DNA of 7,684 bases from SAR202 cluster bacterium (GTDB lineage Bacteria > Chloroflexota > Dehalococcoidia > UBA3495), in NCBI GenBank assembly GCA_009392775.1, contig VFFT01000106.1:1-7684 (forward strand), given 5' to 3'. Both the position numbers and the translations under genes were made by a program. How positions within the stretch are numbered: the first letter of the stretch is position 1; the number at the start of each line of letters is the position of its first letter. This document shows, piece after piece, positions 1-5,941 of the stretch. The notes beneath the pieces are model-generated. The model had not been told where the DNA came from. It saw only the letters and a list, made by a program, of their open reading frames with translations, and made no database searches.

Positions 1-81
1 ACACGTTACAAACGGACCAAAACTATCCCTGCTCTCATATAGATCTCCCTTACATTTCTGACACGACTTAAACCAGAACAC
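1..81 (-). CDS. Small zinc-ribbon protein, N-terminal part (truncated by window edge)
   Basis: Read on the minus strand from a GTG at 81-79, 27 codons stay open to position 1. The peptide begins (M)FWFKSCQKCKGDLYES and ends in FGPFVTC at the edge. It shows a CxxC knuckle (Cys7, Cys10) followed by GDLY, then a third Cys (Cys27) where the second knuckle of a zinc ribbon would start. This spacing matches short bacterial zinc-ribbon proteins of the CPxCxGDLY type, some of which carry a DNA-binding helix later on. The start is well fixed: a GAGGTGA Shine-Dalgarno sequence lies just upstream (minus-strand bases 92-86), and an in-frame stop (TGA, 87-85) closes the frame. It is transcribed away from the rest of the window, so it may be a divergent regulator, but the missing C-terminus prevents a functional call. 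Confidence 0.6.
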   Translation of the reverse strand, partial: MFWFKSCQKCKGDLYESRDSFGPFVTC

Positions 82-207
82 TTCTCACCTCTCTTCAGCA
101 GGTCTGTATATTTTGGATTCACCCGCTAAATCTATTTCGGACTTGCCTTATCTCTACACCTACTCAGATCATCTATTTTTAATTTAATGTCTAACAAATA
201 CTACGTT

Positions 208-236
208 ATAATCAATTTGTAAGATATAGTTGACAA
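208..236 (-). promoter_or_regulatory. Possible leftward promoter for the zinc-ribbon gene
   Basis: On the minus strand TTGTCA (236-231) is followed after 17 bases by GATTAT (213-208). That is 5 of 6 and 4 of 6 matches to the sigma-70 consensus. It shares five bases with the rightward -35 box, so the two promoters would compete for polymerase or be controlled together. In AT-rich DNA such matches arise easily by chance. Confidence 0.3.
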
Positions 237-259
237 ACCAGCCCTTAGATGTATAGAAT
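230..259 (+). promoter_or_regulatory. Sigma-70-like promoter facing the small-gene/photolyase run
   Basis: A perfect -35 box TTGACA (230-235) is followed after 18 bases by TAGAAT (254-259), a 4-of-6 match to TATAAT. TATAGA at 252-257 with a 16-base spacer is an alternative. Transcription would begin near 266 and leave a leader of about 165 nt before the DUF378 start. It is the best promoter match I found in the window and could drive everything from 435 to 4275. Confidence 0.55.
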
Positions 260-267
260 AATACACA

Positions 268-310
268 TAACGTAGAACGCTGTCAACATTTAAGTTAATT
301 AATGTAGAAC
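268..310 (+). repeat. Direct repeat TAAYGTAGAAC (two copies)
   Basis: TAACGTAGAAC (268-278) and TAATGTAGAAC (300-310) match at 10 of 11 bases, with starts 32 bp apart, about three helical turns. Both lie just downstream of the rightward -10 box. A reverse-complement copy of the first eight bases, CTACGTTA, lies at 201-208 on the other side of the promoter. The arrangement looks like operator sites for one regulator on the same DNA face, but no known regulator motif is recognised. Confidence 0.35.
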
Positions 311-318
311 AAGTTCTA
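305..318. repeat. Inverted repeat TAGAAC-AA-GTTCTA
   Basis: This is a perfect palindrome with 6-base arms and a 2-base centre, overlapping the second GTAGAAC direct repeat. It resembles GAAC/GTTC operators of Gram-positive SOS (DinR/LexA) type, but the centre is two bases instead of four, so I do not call it a LexA box. It lies in the predicted leader, where a repressor could block transcription. Confidence 0.35.
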
Positions 319-363
319 TAAAAACTAATAAAGAACTGTAATCAGTGAAAGGAGATATTTATA

Positions 364-376
364 AACACCAGGTGTT
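364..376. repeat. Inverted repeat AACACC-A-GGTGTT
   Basis: This perfect inverted repeat has 6-base arms and a single central base. It lies 8 bases after the Shine-Dalgarno-like AAAGGAGAT and 58 bases before the DUF378 start. The short odd centre fits a dimeric DNA-binding protein better than an RNA hairpin. No family is assigned. Confidence 0.3.
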
Positions 377-434
377 CCACAATTAACGACACAAGGTTGT
401 ATAACTTAATCTACATAAATGAAAGGACATAATT

Positions 435-632
435 ATGACAATGGTGCAAAACATAGCAATTATTCTCGCAGCCGTAGGGGCGCTCAATTGGGGTTTGGTG
501 GGCTTGTTTAAATTTGACTTGGTGGCCCTCATTGCGGGAGGCAAATCATTTGGAGAAGTAAATATTCTATCTAGGATCATCTATCTGCTAGTAGCAGTAT
601 CGGGCGTTGTAGCAGTAACAACCTTAGCTTGA
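435..632 (+). CDS. DUF378-family small membrane protein
   Basis: This 65-residue protein has two hydrophobic helices, at about residues 5-26 and 43-63, joined by a short polar loop around KFDLVALIAGGKSFGEV. The first helix contains ALNWGLVGLF (residues 17-26), the signature of the DUF378 family (Bacillus YuzA-like). The second begins LSRIIYLLV, also typical. The length is normal for the family. It should sit in the cytoplasmic membrane with both ends on one side. The molecular function of DUF378 is not established. The start is supported by AAAGGA (422-427) seven bases before the ATG. An internal ATG two codons on (441) lacks as good a site. It is the first gene after the promoter at 230-259. 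Confidence 0.85.
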   Translation: MTMVQNIAIILAAVGALNWGLVGLFKFDLVALIAGGKSFGEVNILSRIIYLLVAVSGVVAVTTLA

Positions 633-635
633 TCC

Positions 636-656
636 AAGTCATACCCAGTATGACTT
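636..656 (+). terminator. 9-bp hairpin after the DUF378 gene (weak terminator or attenuator)
   Basis: AAGTCATAC (636-644) and GTATGACTT (648-656) form a perfect 9-bp stem with a 3-base CCA loop, starting four bases after the stop codon. Only TTT followed by ATA comes next, so the U-tract is short and the stem is AT-rich. It may be a partial terminator that lowers expression of the downstream genes relative to DUF378, an RNA-stabilising 3' hairpin, or a DNA operator. Confidence 0.45.
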
Positions 657-688
657 TATAGCAACTAAATCAAAGGAGCGGTAATTAC

Positions 689-928
689 ATGGACATAAGA
701 GAGATAAATACATTAATCATAAAAACTCGCACTTCAATGAGTGACCTTATAAATAAATGGGAAAGGTTTATGGTCTCTCGAAAAGCACCTCCTCGCAGAG
801 TTCTAGACCCGTTAAACGTATTGAGTCCAAGTTTGCCTGCTGTAATTGCACGCTCCACCAGAAGAATAAACGACCCTAGCTTAACGTTGGCGGAAGCCGA
901 AATTCTGGGAAGGATAAACCTATCATGA
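689..928 (+). CDS. Hypothetical protein, 79 aa
   Basis: I do not recognise this family. It is a soluble, basic protein. Residues 1-30 look helical and amphipathic (INTLIIKTRTSMSDLINKWERF). The next segment is proline- and arginine-rich (KAPPRRVLDPLNVLSPSLP, 32-50), and a short C-terminal helix follows (LTLAEAEILGRI, 66-77). No Cys pairs, signal peptide or membrane segment is visible. A good Shine-Dalgarno sequence, AAAGGAG (672-678), precedes the ATG, which argues that the gene is real. Its stop overlaps a possible ATG at 925 in an ATGA junction, so it is probably translated together with the next small gene. It lies between the DUF378 hairpin and the DICT/photolyase genes and is likely read from the same promoter. 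Confidence 0.6.
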   Translation: MDIREINTLIIKTRTSMSDLINKWERFMVSRKAPPRRVLDPLNVLSPSLPAVIARSTRRINDPSLTLAEAEILGRINLS

Positions 929-981
929 ATCTACTAGACCAAGAACAAAACCAAGAATTAAACAACAATAAGGAGAAAAAA

Positions 982-1182
982 ATGACAGACAACAACATGG
1001 AAATTGGCACATGGACACAATTAGCTGAATCGCTTTACGAATTCCTTAATCGCAGAGGAACCACTATCGAATACACCTTTGCTGATATGGAAGTTATGGT
1101 ACCTAAATCTACCGGTGCAGATGCTCCTCAGGCACGTTGGAATTTGAATGGGAGTGTAAGACTCCGCACTTGGGAGTCGTAA
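982..1182 (+). CDS. Conserved-looking small protein, 66 aa
   Basis: This is a compact acidic protein. A helix of the form GTWTQLAESLYEFLNRRG (residues 9-26) is followed by beta-like segments TIEYTFADMEVMVP (28-41) and ARWNLNGSVRLRT (51-63). It resembles other small helix-plus-strand bacterial and archaeal proteins, but I cannot name a family. I chose the ATG at 982 because AAGGAG (970-975) lies six bases upstream. An in-frame ATG at 925, overlapping the previous stop and preceded by AAGGA (910-914), would add 19 mostly Asn/Gln/Glu/Lys residues and cannot be excluded. The next frame opens inside this gene, so a frameshifted longer gene is an alternative. The separate GTG start at 1188 makes two genes more likely. 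Confidence 0.6.
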   Translation: MTDNNMEIGTWTQLAESLYEFLNRRGTTIEYTFADMEVMVPKSTGADAPQARWNLNGSVRLRTWES

Positions 1183-1187
1183 ACATA

Positions 1188-1559
1188 GTGATAGATGTTA
1201 AAAATGAACGTTTTAATGTGACTGGAACCGTGCGAGTAGAAATAGATGAAATGACCAGCAACATTACCGGAACAGGAAACGTCATAGACATAGAACTGTC
1301 ACTAGTAGACAAAATTTTGACCCATTGGGGTAGGAAACTACCCCAAAAGTCAAAAAATCTTTCTGATGCCAGTGAAGTGCTTAAACGCACTGGATTGACT
1401 GTCAGGGTTCTCAACAATAACAAGCCAATAGTGATCGTAGGAGAACAAGCTAAACCTGGATTGTTAAATAAAATATTTAAATCAAGAAACATTCAATGGA
1501 AACCAAATTTGGCTTTGATCAAATTTGCCCTGAAACATAAGAAGCAAAAGCAGTTTTAA
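1188..1559 (+). CDS. Conserved-looking hypothetical protein, 123 aa
   Basis: No family is named with confidence. The N-terminal third reads as beta strands (ERFNVTGTVRVEID, residues 7-20; NVIDIELSL, 31-39). A helix (LSDASEVLKRTG, 58-69), further strands (LTVRVLNNNKPIVIVG, 70-85) and a basic C-terminus (FKSRNIQ then FALKHKKQK) follow. The helix plus LTVRV/GPLV-like hairpin recalls small actinobacterial proteins of unknown role, but that is only a memory of form. I chose GTG 1188 because GGGAG (1172-1176) lies 11 bases upstream and the codon begins five bases after the previous stop. A TTG at 1137 in the same frame would overlap the previous gene and has no ribosome site. The strand ERFNVTGTVRVE resembles ARWNLNGSVRLR in the upstream gene, hinting at relatedness. 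Confidence 0.55.
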   Translation: MIDVKNERFNVTGTVRVEIDEMTSNITGTGNVIDIELSLVDKILTHWGRKLPQKSKNLSDASEVLKRTGLTVRVLNNNKPIVIVGEQAKPGLLNKIFKSRNIQWKPNLALIKFALKHKKQKQF

Positions 1560-1582
1560 TCACAATTATCGGGAGTATAAAA

Positions 1583-2767
1583 ATGAAATGGACTATTCTA
1601 GACGCCGACAAAACAGTATTGGATCCTTCTGGAGTCGATGCCTTTATTGATCGGATGGATAAAGAACTACGAGCAGGAGGTCCACCGCTTGAGGGCTTCA
1701 AGTCTCTCTATTCCAGTCAAGAGATGCTTCAAATCACACGTGAAATAGAAAATGAAATAACGAAAGTGCCTGATTCCCAATCAACTCTATATGTCGGTTT
1801 TCAAACAGTGGATAAATTCCTAAACGAGACTGAGAGATATACGTACATGAGCACGTTGGGAATTCCGGTAGTTGGTTTTGGTCAAGGTAACGTGCCTGAC
1901 CAGAACAACGTTCCCGCAGAACAATGGGTATCATTACCAACTGATTTATTAGCTTTTGAAAACCAGTGGTACTTAATATCGGCATCACCAAACCCCATAA
2001 TATTTATAGGTTGGGAAACATCTAGTCCTGAGCTTTTCGGGCTAGGCGGGATCTCTACAGAAGGAAAAGAATTCCGTGGATTTGTCTCAAATGACGAGAG
2101 AATAATTGATGCCGCGATAAATTATCTCGAGCGAGTTAGGAAACAGAATGGTCCTACAGCTTCCCTGCCCCTAATGCAGCTATCCGAGGAAATACCTTTT
2201 CCGATTAGTCGCATCATGATGGTGACTGACGATAATCAAAATGAACAAATTGACTCAATGCGTAAAGAGATAAGTTCGTTCGCAGCAGAAAATGAAGCTT
2301 ACGTTATGTTATATGACATTTCAGCAGCATCATATTTAGTGAATCCATATCCGTCAGGAGAAGTAGAAAAAACTTCCACTAAAGTCTTACATACTCAAGA
2401 TCTAGGTTTAATGGGGAGACAGTATCTTGTTGAGCAGCTGGACCATCTTAATAATAATGAACTATGTGCCGGAGTAATATTAGCGACTGAGCACGGGTTC
2501 AAACATCTAGCGGAATGGGCTGAAAGCGAAAACGCGGACCTGATTATGATTCCGCAGAGCTTGGTCAACCCCGGACTAATTGACCGTATAAAGGGCTATA
2601 CTCTTCGAAAGTTGCTTGAAGCCACAACTATTCCCATCATTGTGTATAAGGATTCGACATCGTCATGGATGCGAACACGCAAAGTGTTTAAATCTAATGC
2701 TGATATGGATCATCAACTAAATGTATCTGATTACCCAACACCAAAAGCGGTTAGCCCACTAGCATGA
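1583..2767 (+). CDS. DICT-domain sensor with C-terminal USP-like domain
   Basis: This is a 394-residue soluble protein in two parts. Residues about 66-186 match the DICT sensory domain: LYVGFQTVDKFLNETERY (69-86), a GIPVVGFG strand (93-100), WVSLP and an NQWYLIS strand (115-133), and FRGFVSNDERIIDAAINYLE (164-183). Residues about 209-357 look like a universal-stress-protein fold: strand RIMMVTDD at the start, ADLIMIP (318-324), and a closing LLEATTIPIIVYKD (344-357) typical of the last USP helix and strand. The usual USP ATP loop (GxxG then G-S/T) is not clear, so nucleotide binding is doubtful. DICT domains occur with diguanylate cyclases and two-component proteins and have been proposed to act in light response. 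There is no GGDEF, kinase or DNA-binding domain here. Ribosome site GGGAG (1571-1575) is seven bases from the ATG. The photolyase follows after 32 bp, suggesting one transcript. Confidence 0.7.
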   Translation: MKWTILDADKTVLDPSGVDAFIDRMDKELRAGGPPLEGFKSLYSSQEMLQITREIENEITKVPDSQSTLYVGFQTVDKFLNETERYTYMSTLGIPVVGFGQGNVPDQNNVPAEQWVSLPTDLLAFENQWYLISASPNPIIFIGWETSSPELFGLGGISTEGKEFRGFVSNDERIIDAAINYLERVRKQNGPTASLPLMQLSEEIPFPISRIMMVTDDNQNEQIDSMRKEISSFAAENEAYVMLYDISAASYLVNPYPSGEVEKTSTKVLHTQDLGLMGRQYLVEQLDHLNNNELCAGVILATEHGFKHLAEWAESENADLIMIPQSLVNPGLIDRIKGYTLRKLLEATTIPIIVYKDSTSSWMRTRKVFKSNADMDHQLNVSDYPTPKAVSPLA

Positions 2768-2799
2768 AATATTGTAATTCAGTGTGGGAGATAGATTAA

Positions 2800-4275
2800 A
2801 TGCAACCGCAACCAGTAATAGTATGGTTTAGGAACGATCTGCGCTTGGAAGGGAATCTAGCTCTAAGCGCAGCTCTATCCTCTCAAAAACCTGTTATCCC
2901 AGTATTTATATGGAACGACAAGTCAAGTGATTGTACTTTTAACGGCCCTCATTCTGAACGATGGCTTGGAGTTTCCTTGCGACATTTGTCAGATTCATTA
3001 AACCACATGGGTTCTCGTCTAATTATCAGGACAGGATATGCCCCTAAAGAGCTTCGCGACCTGGCCTCGGAAACACACGCTGATCATGTCTATTTTAACG
3101 AAAGATACGAACCCTCTGAAATACAAACACAGAGTTTGGTCGAAGAAGCTCTAAGGCCACAGAATATCGTATTGAAAGCATTCAACTCTAATTATTTATT
3201 TGATCCAAGGACTATATATAAAGCTAACAATCATCCTTATAAAAAGTTCGGCGCATTTTGGAAACATTGTTTAACGCTACAAGAACCAAACCCACTGCCT
3301 CTGCCACTGAGGTCCGAACAATTTTCGAGTCCTATGCTGTGGCCTAATACAGTCCAACTCACAGAAATGAACGAAGGTTCAAGTTTTAGGGAAGTATCAT
3401 GTATAAAACCAATGTGGACCCCCGGGGAGGCATCCTCCAATAGAAAACTTAAAGAATTTCTCCTAACTTCATACGAATATTACTCCGAAAATAGAGAGCG
3501 TTCAGATATTACTGGAACGTCGATGCTATCGCCCCACTTAAGCTTCGGAGAAATAGGACCGACTCAGATACTCCAAGAACTAGACCAACAAAAGCTGAAG
3601 GCAACAGCTTCAGTAACTTTACATGAAGACAAATTCATTACAGAACTAGGCTGGAGAGAGTTCGCTAACTACATCATTACGCATTTTCCCGCATCTAATA
3701 GCGAACCAAGCAATACAGCTCTCGATCATTTCATCTGGGACGATAATAAATACCACTTAACTGCTTGGCAATCAGGGGAGACGGGTTACCCCATAATCGA
3801 CGCAGCAATGAGACAGCTTAAAAGCACTGGCTGGATGAATAATAGGCTTCGCATGGTCGTGGCATCTTTCTTAATCAAGAATTTACTTATACCATGGCAG
3901 AAGGGGGCAGAGTGGTTCTCTTACTTATTGGTAGATGCCAACGAGGCAAGTAATAATTTAGGATGGAAATGGATAGCAGGGTGCGGGACCGACTCATCAC
4001 CCTATTTTAGGATCTTTAATCCACTGACACAATCTCAAAAAACCGACCATGATGGATCATTTATCCATCAATGGATACCTGAATTATCTCAATTAGCTGA
4101 GCCCTGGATTCACCATCCATGGTTAGCACCCATAGATGTATTACAAAGAGCGCAGATCAGTTTAGGTGTAGATTATCCAAGGCCTATTGTTGATTACAAA
4201 ACATCCCGCATTCGTAGTTTAGCTGCATATAAGCAAGCTAAACTACTTTACGATCTGGAGAGAAAACACAATTGA
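2800..4275 (+). CDS. phrB: Deoxyribodipyrimidine photolyase, class I (cryptochrome/photolyase family)
   Basis: The enzyme uses blue or near-UV light and reduced FAD to split cyclobutane pyrimidine dimers in DNA, in the cytoplasm. The 491 residues are normal for the family. The N-terminal antenna domain opens with VIVWFRNDLRLEGNLAL (6-22). The FAD domain shows TSMLSPHLSFGE (240-251), W-x-x-G-x-TGYPIIDAAMRQL (323-340), WMNNRLRMVVASFL (345-358) and GWKWIAGCGTDSSPYFRIFNP (388-408). The three tryptophans of the electron-transfer chain are present: Trp313, Trp366 and Trp389, equivalent to Trp306, Trp359 and Trp382 of E. coli PhrB. The D-x-D at the flavin pocket of E. coli reads D379-A-N381 here. 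GGGAG (2786-2790) lies nine bases before the ATG. The antenna cofactor, folate or another, cannot be told from sequence. A cryptochrome role is possible but less likely, because the intact triad and the lack of a C-terminal extension fit a repair enzyme. Confidence 0.95.
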   Translation: MQPQPVIVWFRNDLRLEGNLALSAALSSQKPVIPVFIWNDKSSDCTFNGPHSERWLGVSLRHLSDSLNHMGSRLIIRTGYAPKELRDLASETHADHVYFNERYEPSEIQTQSLVEEALRPQNIVLKAFNSNYLFDPRTIYKANNHPYKKFGAFWKHCLTLQEPNPLPLPLRSEQFSSPMLWPNTVQLTEMNEGSSFREVSCIKPMWTPGEASSNRKLKEFLLTSYEYYSENRERSDITGTSMLSPHLSFGEIGPTQILQELDQQKLKATASVTLHEDKFITELGWREFANYIITHFPASNSEPSNTALDHFIWDDNKYHLTAWQSGETGYPIIDAAMRQLKSTGWMNNRLRMVVASFLIKNLLIPWQKGAEWFSYLLVDANEASNNLGWKWIAGCGTDSSPYFRIFNPLTQSQKTDHDGSFIHQWIPELSQLAEPWIHHPWLAPIDVLQRAQISLGVDYPRPIVDYKTSRIRSLAAYKQAKLLYDLERKHN

Positions 4276-4471
4276 TATCTCACCACTTATTCAAATTCTT
4301 AGCTCTTGCCATAATCGATGCACTGAACATCCTAATCAGAAAAAATAAACGTATACACTATAGTCCAGATTAACTGGCTTAACGAATTCATTTATTTGCA
4401 TTTCTTCCAATAATGAAAAAGGAACAAGTACTGCATTTTTACTCAAGTAAGGAGTTGTCTTAAATCTCATA
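4276..4471. other. Spacer between photolyase and the oxidoreductase block
   Basis: These 196 bases are noncoding as far as I can see. They contain ACTATAGT (4357-4364), a self-complementary box whose TATAGT could serve as a -10 without a good -35, directly followed by a weak hairpin CCAG-ATTAA-CTGG (4365-4377). No strong terminator follows the photolyase. AAGGAG (4449-4454) is the only clear ribosome site, and it lies 17 bases from the next ATG, farther than usual. The spacer could hold a second promoter for the downstream block. Confidence 0.4.
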
Positions 4472-5941
4472 ATGTCTAATACCAGCATAACCAGAAATCA
4501 CCGGATATTAGTAACAGGAGCAACGGGCTACATTGGCGGCAGATTAGTCCCAATGTTGGAAAAAATGGGGTATAGCGTTCGGTGTTTTGCGAGAAATTCA
4601 GATTCCCTTGCATCAAAAGTATCGCAAAACACCGAAATCATATCGGGGGATATGCTAAGTTCCCAATCGATTGAACATGCTATGAATGGAATTGATACAG
4701 CATTTTACCTAGTCCACTCGATGGGGTCAGCTAAATCCTTTATGGATCTAGAAACAGAATGTGCTAGGAATTTTGCCTATGCTGCTAAATCTGCTGGGAT
4801 CAGACGAATAATCTATCTTGGTGGCCTTGGCGAATCAACTAAGAAGTTATCGCCGCACCTACTGAGCAGGCAGGAAGTAGGGTCGATATTAAGAGAATCA
4901 GAGGTCCCCGTTATTGAATTCAGAGCATCCGTCATTGTTGGATCAGGCAGCTTATCTTTCGAGTTAGTCCGCAGCCTAGTAGAACGTTTGCCAGTAATGA
5001 TAACTCCCAGATGGGTCTCAACCCCATCGCAACCAATATCAATAGACGACGTACTCAAATATCTAATAGAAAGCATCGAATTGCCGAAATACGAAGATAT
5101 AATCGTAGAAATTGGAGGTGCAGAAATAATGTCCTACGGGCAAATCATGAAAGAGTACGCCCGACAGAGAGGACTAAAACGCCTCATGTTAGCAGTACCT
5201 GTCCTGACTCCTAGACTGTCCAGTCTGTGGCTGGGACTCGTCACTCCCGTTTATGCTCGAATAGGGCGCAAACTAATCGATAGCATGAGATATCCCAGTG
5301 TAGTTAATAGCACCACAGCACAACATTATTTCAACCTTATACCAAGTGGTGTTACTGATGCCATTAGTAAAGCACTAGAAGATGAAGATCGAGACTTTGC
5401 CGAAACGCGATGGTCTGACGCCCAATCTTCTTCAGGTCCGATCAAACATTGGGGAGGAGTAAGGTTTGGACCAAGACTACTCGATATGCGAAGGATAAGT
5501 GTCTCTGTGGGACAGCAAGAGGCATTTATACCAATACAACGTATTGGCGGTCGACAAGGATGGTACTACGGAAATTGGTTGTGGCAGATACGTGGATTCC
5601 TAGACCTATTATTTGGAGGCGTTGGTATTCGTAGAGGTCGTAAACACCCTGAAACCATTACTGTGGGTGACACTATAGATTGGTGGCGGGTAGAGGCGTA
5701 CGAACCATTCCAACGACTTCTACTGATTGCCGAGATGAAAGTCCCGGGACGTGCATGGTTAGAATTCCAAGTAAGTCAGAAGGAAAATGAGACCATACTA
5801 ACCCAAACCGCAATCTTTGATCCCGTAGGAGTAGGAGGATTGTTGTATTGGTACGCACTGTACCCGCTTCATAACTTAGTTTTCTCTGGCATGATAAACA
5901 ATATCGGCCGGTACATCCAACTGCATAAAGAGGACTTATGA
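4472..5941 (+). CDS. SDR family NAD(P)-binding protein with C-terminal DUF2867 domain
   Basis: The N-terminal half is an atypical SDR Rossmann domain. RILVTGATGYIGGRL (11-25) carries the GxxGxxG dinucleotide loop (GATGYIG, 16-22), with GDMLSSQSIEHAMNGIDTAFYLVHSM (59-84) and RRIIYLGGLGE (111-121) after it. The usual catalytic YxxxK is replaced around SRQEVG (132-137), as in the NmrA/YbjT-like members. The C-terminal part (about 333-485) matches DUF2867: GGRQGWYYGNWLWQIRGFLD (359-378), GDTIDWWRVEA (399-409), MKVPGRAWLEF (422-432), FDPVGVGGLLYWYALYP (449-465). This fusion is a known architecture of about 480-500 residues. Substrate unknown. The ATG at 4472 is the only standard start after an in-frame stop at 4448-4450, but its nearest AAGGAG is 17 bases away, so initiation may be weak or helped by leader structure. 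The stop overlaps the next start by 4 bp. Confidence 0.88.
   Translation: MSNTSITRNHRILVTGATGYIGGRLVPMLEKMGYSVRCFARNSDSLASKVSQNTEIISGDMLSSQSIEHAMNGIDTAFYLVHSMGSAKSFMDLETECARNFAYAAKSAGIRRIIYLGGLGESTKKLSPHLLSRQEVGSILRESEVPVIEFRASVIVGSGSLSFELVRSLVERLPVMITPRWVSTPSQPISIDDVLKYLIESIELPKYEDIIVEIGGAEIMSYGQIMKEYARQRGLKRLMLAVPVLTPRLSSLWLGLVTPVYARIGRKLIDSMRYPSVVNSTTAQHYFNLIPSGVTDAISKALEDEDRDFAETRWSDAQSSSGPIKHWGGVRFGPRLLDMRRISVSVGQQEAFIPIQRIGGRQGWYYGNWLWQIRGFLDLLFGGVGIRRGRKHPETITVGDTIDWWRVEAYEPFQRLLLIAEMKVPGRAWLEFQVSQKENETILTQTAIFDPVGVGGLLYWYALYPLHNLVFSGMINNIGRYIQLHKEDL

Larger units (their letters stand above)
82..434. other. Divergent intergenic regulatory region
   Basis: These 353 bases separate the minus-strand zinc-ribbon gene from the plus-strand DUF378 gene. 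I see no convincing coding region in them. They contain a rightward sigma-70-like promoter, a possible leftward promoter sharing the same -35 bases, an 11-base near-repeat, two compact inverted repeats and a Shine-Dalgarno-like AAAGGAGAT (348-356) with no start codon at a usable distance. The implied rightward leader of about 165 nt is long for a 65-residue protein. No tRNA, known riboswitch or CRISPR structure is recognisable. Confidence 0.6.

Noticed and set aside
305..318. LexA/DinR-type SOS box
   Set aside because: The GAAC and GTTC halves are separated by two bases, not four, and no SOS gene is adjacent.
372..386. Four-codon GTG frame after the orphan ribosome site as a leader peptide
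   Set aside because: The spacing of 15 bases from AAAGGAGAT is too long and the frame has no run of regulatory codons.
1109..1492. Minus-strand open frame of 127 codons opposite the small genes
   Set aside because: It lies antisense to two frames with better ribosome sites, and its peptide is Ser/Thr/Leu-rich with no recognisable domain, as expected for a shadow frame.
1137..1559. TTG at 1137 as the start of the 123-aa gene
   Set aside because: It has no ribosome site and would overlap the preceding gene by 46 bases. GTG at 1188 has GGGAG upstream and follows the previous stop by five bases.
4413..4463. Short frame of 16 codons (MKKEQV...) ending just before the DUF2867 SDR gene
   Set aside because: No ribosome site precedes its ATG and nothing in the peptide suggests a leader function. 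It probably arises by chance in AT-rich DNA.
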